DNA of 64,000 nt from Modicisalibacter muralis (lineage in GTDB: Bacteria > Pseudomonadota > Gammaproteobacteria > Pseudomonadales > Halomonadaceae), in contig NZ_FNGI01000006.1 in the NCBI RefSeq assembly GCF_900102945.1, forward strand, positions 124,001 through 188,000. Direction: 5' to 3'. Each line of letters opens with the position of its first letter. Position 1 is the first letter of the stretch. Shown one piece after another: positions 58,423-64,000 of the stretch. A program made the position numbers and the translations under genes. The notes under the pieces are model-generated. The model was not told the DNA's origin. It saw only the letters and a list, made by a program, of their open reading frames with translations, and did no database searches.

Positions 58423-59073
58423 TCAGGCATGCAGCCAATCGATCAATTCGGGAAAGGTGTCAGCGGCGAAAACAGGCTCGCATGCGTGCAGGCGCTCCCG
58501 AGCATGCACGCCGTATGTGACGGCGATACGATCCATGCCCAGTGCGCGGGCCATTTCCAGGTCGTATTCGGTATCGCCGATCATCAGTGCCTCGTCGACG
58601 CCGATGCCGGTTTCGGCAAGCAACTCCTCGAGCATGCGTGGGTGCGGCTTGGAAAGCGTTTCGTCGGCGGTGCGGCTGGCATGAAACCAGGCGCCGCTGC
58701 CGGTAGCCCCGAACACCCGATCGAGGCCGCGCCGACTCTTGCCGGTAGCCACCGCCAGGCGTGTTCGCGGGTTATCGCGCAGCCGCTGGATGCCTGCTTC
58801 GACACCCTCAAAGAACGTCATCGGTGTTTGATCGGCGGCTGAAAAGTGCCGCGAATAATGCAAGCGTAGCGCTTCGGCCTGATCGTCGGCCATCCCCGGA
58901 CACATTCGCGCGATCGCTTCGGGCAGCCCCAAACCGATGATATCGCGCACGCACGCAGGACTTAGATCCGGCCAACCGACGTCACGCGCCGCCGCTTGCA
59001 TGCAGGCAACGATGCGCGCCTCGGAATCCATCAAGGTGCCATCCCAATCGAAAATCAGCAGTCGATAGCGCAT
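58423..59073 (-). CDS. HAD-superfamily phosphatase, phosphoglycolate-phosphatase-like
   Basis: 216 residues: DWDGTLMDSE (motif I), VATGKS (motif II), KPHP with the lysine, and MIGDTEYDLEMARA (motif IV). A helical cap is inserted after motif I. The substrate is not certain; genes next to rluC are often annotated gph-like. It starts 21 bp after rluC. Confidence 0.9.
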   Translation of the reverse strand: MRYRLLIFDWDGTLMDSEARIVACMQAAARDVGWPDLSPACVRDIIGLGLPEAIARMCPGMADDQAEALRLHYSRHFSAADQTPMTFFEGVEAGIQRLRDNPRTRLAVATGKSRRGLDRVFGATGSGAWFHASRTADETLSKPHPRMLEELLAETGIGVDEALMIGDTEYDLEMARALGMDRIAVTYGVHARERLHACEPVFAADTFPELIDWLHA

Positions 59074-59094
59074 TCAGCCTCCAGCCTATTCATT

Positions 59095-60039
59095 TCACGA
59101 CGCGCGAGCACGCGCCAGCGCGGACTCCAGCTCTTCACCGAGCGGCGCCTTGATCTGCACGGGGCGACCACTATTGGGCTCGGGAAAGCTCAGCGAGGCC
59201 GCATGCAGAAACAGGCGCTCCAGGCCCAGTCGGGCCGCTTGACGCTGACCTTCGCGGCTGCCGTATTTGTCGTCTCCCAGCAAGCCATGGCCGGCATGCG
59301 CGGCATGCACGCGAATCTGGTGGGTACGGCCGGTCACCGGCTCGGCCTCGATCAACGTGACGTTGGGGAAACTCTCGCGCACCGCAAAGCGCGTGCGCGC
59401 GACCTTGCCATTGGCATCGACCCGCACCCGGCGCTCGCCATTGCCGGCCTCGAAACGATCCAGGCGAGCACTGACGAAATCGCGCCGCGCCGGCCAGCGC
59501 CCTTCCACCAGCGCCAGGTAGCGCTTGTCCATTTGGTGCTGTTTGAGCGCCGTATTGAGCGTGACCAGCGCCGTGCGTGATTTGGCCAGCAGCAGGCAAC
59601 CCGACGTGTCGCGATCCAGGCGGTGTACCAATTCGAGAAAGTCCAGGTCCTCGCGCACTTGGCGCAGAGCCTCGATCAAGCCGATCTTCACGCCACTGCC
59701 GCCATGCACCGCCAGCCCCGAAGGCTTATTGATAACCAACCAGTCGGGACCTTCCACCAGCACGCTACCAGCCAGTAAATTGCGCAGGTTGTCGCTGACC
59801 TCGCGCACCGCCTCCTCGGGCGCCAGACGCAGCGGCGGAATACGTACCAGGTCGCCGAATTCCAGACGATAATCGGGCTTGATGCGTTTCTTGTTCACCC
59901 GCACCTCGCCCTTGCGCACGATGCGATAGATCAACGCCTTGGGAGCGCCTTTCAGGCGCGTGCGCAAGAAGTTGTCGATGCGCTGTCCAGCCTGGGCATC
60001 GGTGATTTCCACCCATTGGACTTCGCGACCTTCGGCCAT
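59095..60039 (-). CDS. rluC: 23S rRNA pseudouridine synthase RluC
   Basis: Pseudouridylates 23S rRNA positions 955, 2504 and 2580 in E. coli. 314 residues from ATG 60039 (AGGAAGAG upstream). N-terminal S4 domain (AGQRIDNFLRTRL), catalytic aspartate in VHRLDRDTSGCLLLAK, and GRTHQIRVH. The divergent rluC/rne arrangement is conserved in gammaproteobacteria. Confidence 0.95.
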   Translation of the reverse strand: MAEGREVQWVEITDAQAGQRIDNFLRTRLKGAPKALIYRIVRKGEVRVNKKRIKPDYRLEFGDLVRIPPLRLAPEEAVREVSDNLRNLLAGSVLVEGPDWLVINKPSGLAVHGGSGVKIGLIEALRQVREDLDFLELVHRLDRDTSGCLLLAKSRTALVTLNTALKQHQMDKRYLALVEGRWPARRDFVSARLDRFEAGNGERRVRVDANGKVARTRFAVRESFPNVTLIEAEPVTGRTHQIRVHAAHAGHGLLGDDKYGSREGQRQAARLGLERLFLHAASLSFPEPNSGRPVQIKAPLGEELESALARARAS

Positions 60040-60611
60040 GCACTCTTCCTCGAACGGACTTGGCAAAAGGCGCATTCTATCGCACTGAGCGACGACCCGC
60101 GCCAATTGCTGACGTGCCGCTTTACTGATATATTCCGAACTCGCTCCAATGGGAATGAATGCCCGATTTTTTGCGCCTGCACGACACGCACGCAGGCCCG
60201 AGCGACGAATACGGCGACAAGGCTTGGGTTTGACTCTCATGCCTTGCCGCCAAAGCAGCAGAAACGACGTTACGCCACGCCCGGGCCCCAGGCCGATCCC
60301 ACCCAAAACGGACGGTCCATAGCGCCACGGGGAATATCAATACCGTGCCGGTGGCCGGCGTCGACGAATCGAACAATGCCAGGTGTCTGGCGGTAGTCCG
60401 CAGGGCCGGACGGGAATCGAACAGTCCCGCCGAAACATGTCCTGCCACCGCCGCGTACTCAACATGATCCAGCAGCGCCCGCCCTCTTGGGTCTGGCGTT
60501 GATGACGCATTCACGACATGCGCTGAGCACAGCACGAAGCACGACGCGGTTCGCCGTCGCCGACGCAATTGCAGCGGCCGCCCTCCGGCGCGCCACACTC
60601 AGCGAGACACT
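60040..60611. other. rluC/rne intergenic region with long rne leader
   Basis: 572 bp without a gene. On the minus strand TAGAAT (60074-60079) is a possible rluC -10. In E. coli the rne leader of about 360 nt folds into hairpins that RNase E cuts to control its own mRNA. The long non-coding stretch here fits such a leader, but I cannot define its structure or transcription start by eye. Confidence 0.5.
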
Positions 60612-63600
60612 ATGAAACGGATGCTCATCAATGCGACCCAGCCCGAAGAGCTGCGCGTCGCGCTGGTCGATGGACAACGCCTTTACGATCTGGATATCGA
60701 ATCCGGCGCCAGGGAACAGAAGAAAGCCAATATCTACCGCGGCAAGATCACCCGCGTCGAACCCTCCCTGGAAGCCGCCTTCGTCGATTTCGGCGCCGAC
60801 CGCCACGGCTTCTTGCCGCTCAAGGAAATCTCCCGCGAATATTTCACCAAGGAGCCTTCCGGCCGCATCAACATCAAGGAAGTGATCAAGGAAGGCCAGG
60901 AAGTCATCGTTCAGGTCGACAAGGAAGAACGCGGCAACAAGGGCGCCGCCCTGACCACGTTTATCAGCCTGGCCGGGCGCTTTTTGGTGCTGATGCCCAA
61001 CAACCCTCGCGCCGGGGGTATTTCACGCCGCATCGAGGGTGAAGAGCGCGCCCAACTCAAGGACGCCATGAGCCAGCTCACGCTGCCCGACAAGATGGGC
61101 GTGATCGTGCGCACGGCCGGCATCGGTCGCAGTGCCGAAGAGCTGCAGTGGGACATGGACTATCTGGTCCAGGTATGGGAAGCGATCACCGAGGAAGCCG
61201 GCAAGCGTTCGGCGCCGTTCCTCATCTATCGCGAATCCAACGTCATCATTCGCGCCATGCGCGACTACCTGCGCCAGGACATCGGCGAGGTGCTGATCGA
61301 CAATCCCGAGGTGCATCAGGAGGCGCTCGGTTTCATTCGCCAGGTGATGCCCTCCTACCAGCAGAAGATCAAGCTCTACGCCGACGACGTGCCGCTATTC
61401 TCGCGCTTTCAGATCGAGAGCCAGATCGAAACCGCTTATCAGCGTGAAGTGAAGCTGCCTTCGGGCGGCGCGGTGGTCATCGACCACACCGAGGCGCTGG
61501 TTTCCATCGATATCAACTCGGCGCGCGCCACGCGTGGCAGCGACATCGAGGAAACCGCGCTGCAGACCAATCTCGAAGCGGCCGACGAGATCGCTCGCCA
61601 GTTGCGCCTGCGTGACATTGGCGGACTAGTGGTGATCGACTTCATCGACATGTCGCCGGCGCGCAACCAGCGCGACGTCGAGAACCGTATGCGCGACGCG
61701 CTCAAGCTCGACCGCGCGCGCGTGCAGATCGGGCGTATCTCGCGTTTCGGCCTGATGGAAATGTCCCGCCAGCGCCTGCGCCCTTCGCTGGGCGAAACCA
61801 GTGGCGTGGTTTGCCCGCGCTGCGACGGCCAAGGTACCATCCGTGACATACGTTCATTGTCACTCTCGGTCATGCGCCTGATCGAAGAAGAGGCCATGAA
61901 GGAGCGCAGCGCGCACATTCGCGCCATCCTGCCGGTACCGGTAGCGACCTATCTGCTCAACGAGAAGCGCGCCAGCCTGGTCGACATCGAGCGCCGCCAG
62001 GATGTCCGCGTCATCATGCTGCCCAACCCCGAGATGGATACGCCGCACTACGACGTGCAGCGCCTGCGCGACGACCATCTCAATGACGAGGACAGCGACA
62101 AGCCCAGCTTTGAGCTGTCCACCGAGACCGAGGTCGGCAAGGAGCCCGATTCGGCGTTCGCCAAGCCCGTGCAACGCGCCGAAGCCGCGGTCAAGACCGT
62201 GAGCCACAGCGCGCCGGCACCGGATTCATTGCAGAAGCCGGTCGAAGCCCGCAAGCCCGCGACTGTCGAAGCCGACGGCGCCTCTCCGGGCGTGCTGACA
62301 CTGTTCAAAGGCTTCTTTGGCAAGCTGCTGGGTGGCGACGAGCAAACGCCCTCCTCCGATACCGACAAGGAGCGTGGGCGTCGCACGAGCGGCCCTAGCC
62401 AGCGCCAGGGCGCGGCACCGCGCGACGGCGGCGAATCACGTGGCGAGCGCGGCGGACGTAGCGGTGGCAACCGCCGCCGGCGTGACGACAAGCGCGAAGA
62501 ACAGCGTGACGATCGGCGCGCACCGCGCGGCAACCGCTCGGAGACTGATAGCCGCACCGCCACCAAGGACAACCGCCCCGCCAAGAGCGAAGGCAAGCCG
62601 GCTCAGCGCGGCAAGTCTCGCCAGGAAGAAACCGCACAGAAACCGGAGCGAGCCGAGAAGGCCGAACGGGCCCAGAAGGCCGATACCAAACCGCGCCGCG
62701 ACGAAACCAAGGGCAGCGCCAAACCCCAGCCCGAAGAACAGGCCAAGGCACCGACCGAGACCGACGGCAAGCCCAAGCGCACGCGCAACAACCCGCGCCA
62801 GCGCAGCCGCAAGCACGCCTTGAATCCTCAGGCCGCCGCCGAGCAGGCGCGTTTGCAGGCCGAAGCCAGCGCCGAGCCGCCTGCCCCGGTCGCCGAAGTG
62901 GCAGCGGAAAAGCCCGAGCCCGAACTCAAGAGCGTGGCAAAGGCCGAACGCAAGCCCGAGCAGCCTGAGCCTGCCGATAACGGCGAAACCGCGGATCGCG
63001 CGGCCTTTGCCCAGCGCCAGGAAACACCGCAAGCATCTGCCGAGCAGACTCTTGCTGAAACGCCTGAAGCACAACCCGCCGCGGCCCAGCCCTCGGAAGG
63101 CACGAGCGAAGGGGCCAGGCAACAGGCCGACGAGTCGTCTGTGGTCGAGAATGCCGAAACCGAAGCACCGAGCGCTGCCGCCAAGCCCGAGAAAAAACCG
63201 GCCAGGGCGAGAAAGCGTGAAGCCACGGCCAAGCCGGTTTCAACGGCAGCACAAGGCGACGACGCAAAGGCCCAGGATGCGCCCGGGAAGGCCGCCGTGA
63301 AAGCGAAAGCCCCGGCGGCTAATACCGAGCCCGCAACCGACGAGCCCGCAGCGAATGCCCAACCGGCCCAGGCTCCGCAACCGCCCAAGCTGTATGGCGC
63401 GGAACCGGCGCCGGAAGCACCGGCTGACACTAACGCCGAACACACCACGCCTGCCGAGTCCGCTCAAGTCGACGCCCGCACTGGGCAGGAAGCGGCGCAA
63501 AAGCCCGAATCCGCCAAGCCCAGCGCCGAGCCGGAACAAGCCGCAAGCGCGACAGACGAGACCGAGAAGGCGAGTAAACCGGCGAGCAACGATGCCGCGC

Positions 63601-63686
63601 CGGCAACCCGTCGTCGCCGTGCTCGTCGAGCCCATAACGATCCGCGCGAGAAGCACCGGCATAGCCAGGCCGAAGACGGCCACTGA
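60612..63686 (+). CDS. rne: Ribonuclease E
   Basis: Main endoribonuclease for mRNA decay and rRNA/tRNA processing. 1024 residues. The N-terminal half has an S1 domain (about 37-120, [20 protein letters not shown]), the 5-sensor/RNase H region, and the DNase I-like catalytic core with [13 protein letters not shown] and VVIDFIDM, which carry the two magnesium aspartates. The zinc link is CPRCDGQG (Cys401, Cys404). From about residue 520 the chain is disordered, with an Arg-rich RNA-binding stretch ([18 protein letters not shown]) and a very long Ala/Pro/Glu/Lys repeat-poor tail. RhlB is also encoded in the window and may dock there. Confidence 0.96.
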   Translation: MKRMLINATQPEELRVALVDGQRLYDLDIESGAREQKKANIYRGKITRVEPSLEAAFVDFGADRHGFLPLKEISREYFTKEPSGRINIKEVIKEGQEVIVQVDKEERGNKGAALTTFISLAGRFLVLMPNNPRAGGISRRIEGEERAQLKDAMSQLTLPDKMGVIVRTAGIGRSAEELQWDMDYLVQVWEAITEEAGKRSAPFLIYRESNVIIRAMRDYLRQDIGEVLIDNPEVHQEALGFIRQVMPSYQQKIKLYADDVPLFSRFQIESQIETAYQREVKLPSGGAVVIDHTEALVSIDINSARATRGSDIEETALQTNLEAADEIARQLRLRDIGGLVVIDFIDMSPARNQRDVENRMRDALKLDRARVQIGRISRFGLMEMSRQRLRPSLGETSGVVCPRCDGQGTIRDIRSLSLSVMRLIEEEAMKERSAHIRAILPVPVATYLLNEKRASLVDIERRQDVRVIMLPNPEMDTPHYDVQRLRDDHLNDEDSDKPSFELSTETEVGKEPDSAFAKPVQRAEAAVKTVSHSAPAPDSLQKPVEARKPATVEADGASPGVLTLFKGFFGKLLGGDEQTPSSDTDKERGRRTSGPSQRQGAAPRDGGESRGERGGRSGGNRRRRDDKREEQRDDRRAPRGNRSETDSRTATKDNRPAKSEGKPAQRGKSRQEETAQKPERAEKAERAQKADTKPRRDETKGSAKPQPEEQAKAPTETDGKPKRTRNNPRQRSRKHALNPQAAAEQARLQAEASAEPPAPVAEVAAEKPEPELKSVAKAERKPEQPEPADNGETADRAAFAQRQETPQASAEQTLAETPEAQPAAAQPSEGTSEGARQQADESSVVENAETEAPSAAAKPEKKPARARKREATAKPVSTAAQGDDAKAQDAPGKAAVKAKAPAANTEPATDEPAANAQPAQAPQPPKLYGAEPAPEAPADTNAEHTTPAESAQVDARTGQEAAQKPESAKPSAEPEQAASATDETEKASKPASNDAAPATRRRRARRAHNDPREKHRHSQAEDGH

Positions 63687-63733
63687 GTTTACGGTCGGGT
63701 TTTACGATCGAGCTTTACGGTCAGCTACACCGC

Positions 63734-63771
63734 ACGCCCGCGAGTCCCAGGACTCGCGGGCGTTGTGTTTT
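63734..63771 (+). terminator. Rho-independent terminator of rne
   Basis: ACGCCCGCGAGTCC-CA-GGACTCGCGGGCGT, a 14-bp perfect stem, followed by TGTGTTTT. Confidence 0.93.
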
Positions 63772-64000
63772 GAGCCATGTGCTAACTTCGACGTTCGAGA
63801 AATGGGCCTCACCTCCTTTGGTCGAATATCAAATTTATTTTCAATGACTGTGCGAGCGGGCACTGCTACAAGGATTGCAACCTGGTTGAAAGATTTTTCC
63901 AGGAAATCAAGCAGGCGGGCGACGCGTGACCGGTTCGAGCGTGCCGCGCAACGCTTGGCTGCGCGCGAAGACTCTCTGTGGCATTCATCCGGAGGCACCA
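63772..64000. other. Right-edge segment, no assigned gene
   Basis: 229 bp to the window edge. A minus-strand open frame of up to 98 codons runs back through the rne terminator and looks like chance. No tRNA fold or known protein is recognised; a gene beyond the edge may begin here. Confidence 0.5.

Noticed and set aside
62436-63448. Minus-strand frames rich in Gly/Leu/Phe and Ser/Ala opposite the rne tail
   Set aside because: They arise from the biased composition of the disordered RNase E tail and resemble no protein.
63702-63998. Minus-strand frame of 98 codons at the right edge
   Set aside because: It reads through the rne terminator stem and shows no recognisable domain.

Overview
The window is a high-GC, almost fully coding chromosome segment of a gammaproteobacterium. 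Gene order follows the Pseudomonas/Halomonas pattern: cysM-rlmD-relA-mazG beside gacS/barA, rpoE-mucA-mucB-rseC-mucD, lepA-lepB-rnc-era-recO-pdxJ, and fabD-fabG-acpP-fabF-pabC-mltG-tmk-holB-pilZ-tatD. Together with heptamer-type purine/pyrimidine intergenic repeats that I associate with Halomonas, this suggests a member of the Halomonadaceae. That assignment is inference. There are no rRNA or tRNA genes, CRISPR arrays or insertion sequences that I can see.

Layout. 1-10.0 kb: ppc (cut by the left edge), mazG, relA, rlmD and cysM on the minus strand, then divergent barA/gacS. 10.0-16.1 kb: pdxJ, recO, era, rnc, lepB and lepA, minus strand. 16.1-22.7 kb: an accessory redox island absent from the equivalent Pseudomonas block, where mucD normally abuts lepA. 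It holds cytochrome b561, a membrane-anchored catalase-like peroxidase, an ECF sigma factor with its anti-sigma, two 80-residue exported coiled-coil paralogues, a HiPIP and a YVTN beta-propeller. 22.8-27.4 kb: envelope-stress operon rpoE-mucA-mucB-rseC-mucD. 27.7-33.5 kb: DAHP synthase, dinG, rhlB, a small basic protein and exonuclease III. 33.5-38.7 kb: a TonB2-type energy transduction operon (DUF3450, TtpC-like, ExbB, ExbD, TonB, TPR). 39.0-42.7 kb: etfBA and divergent ETF-ubiquinone oxidoreductase. 42.8-50.4 kb: sulfurtransferase, UvrD-like helicase, DUF1285, tatD, pilZ, holB, tmk, mltG. 50.4-56.6 kb: pabC and the fatty-acid/phospholipid cluster with rpmF and yceD. 56.7-63.7 kb: maf, sppA, a HAD phosphatase, rluC and divergent rne.

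The most interesting part is the redox island. A motif GGGAATAA-N14-CGTC occurs at least four times with identical spacing: divergently in front of the sigma factor and the catalase/cytochrome operon, in front of the second small-protein gene, and in front of the beta-propeller/HiPIP pair. It looks like the promoter of the island's own ECF sigma factor, making one autoregulated periplasmic redox regulon. The island also shows recent internal duplication: a 180-bp promoter block present twice, the small gene present twice, and a leftover HiPIP 3-prime end. A similar leftover 3-prime end follows etfA.
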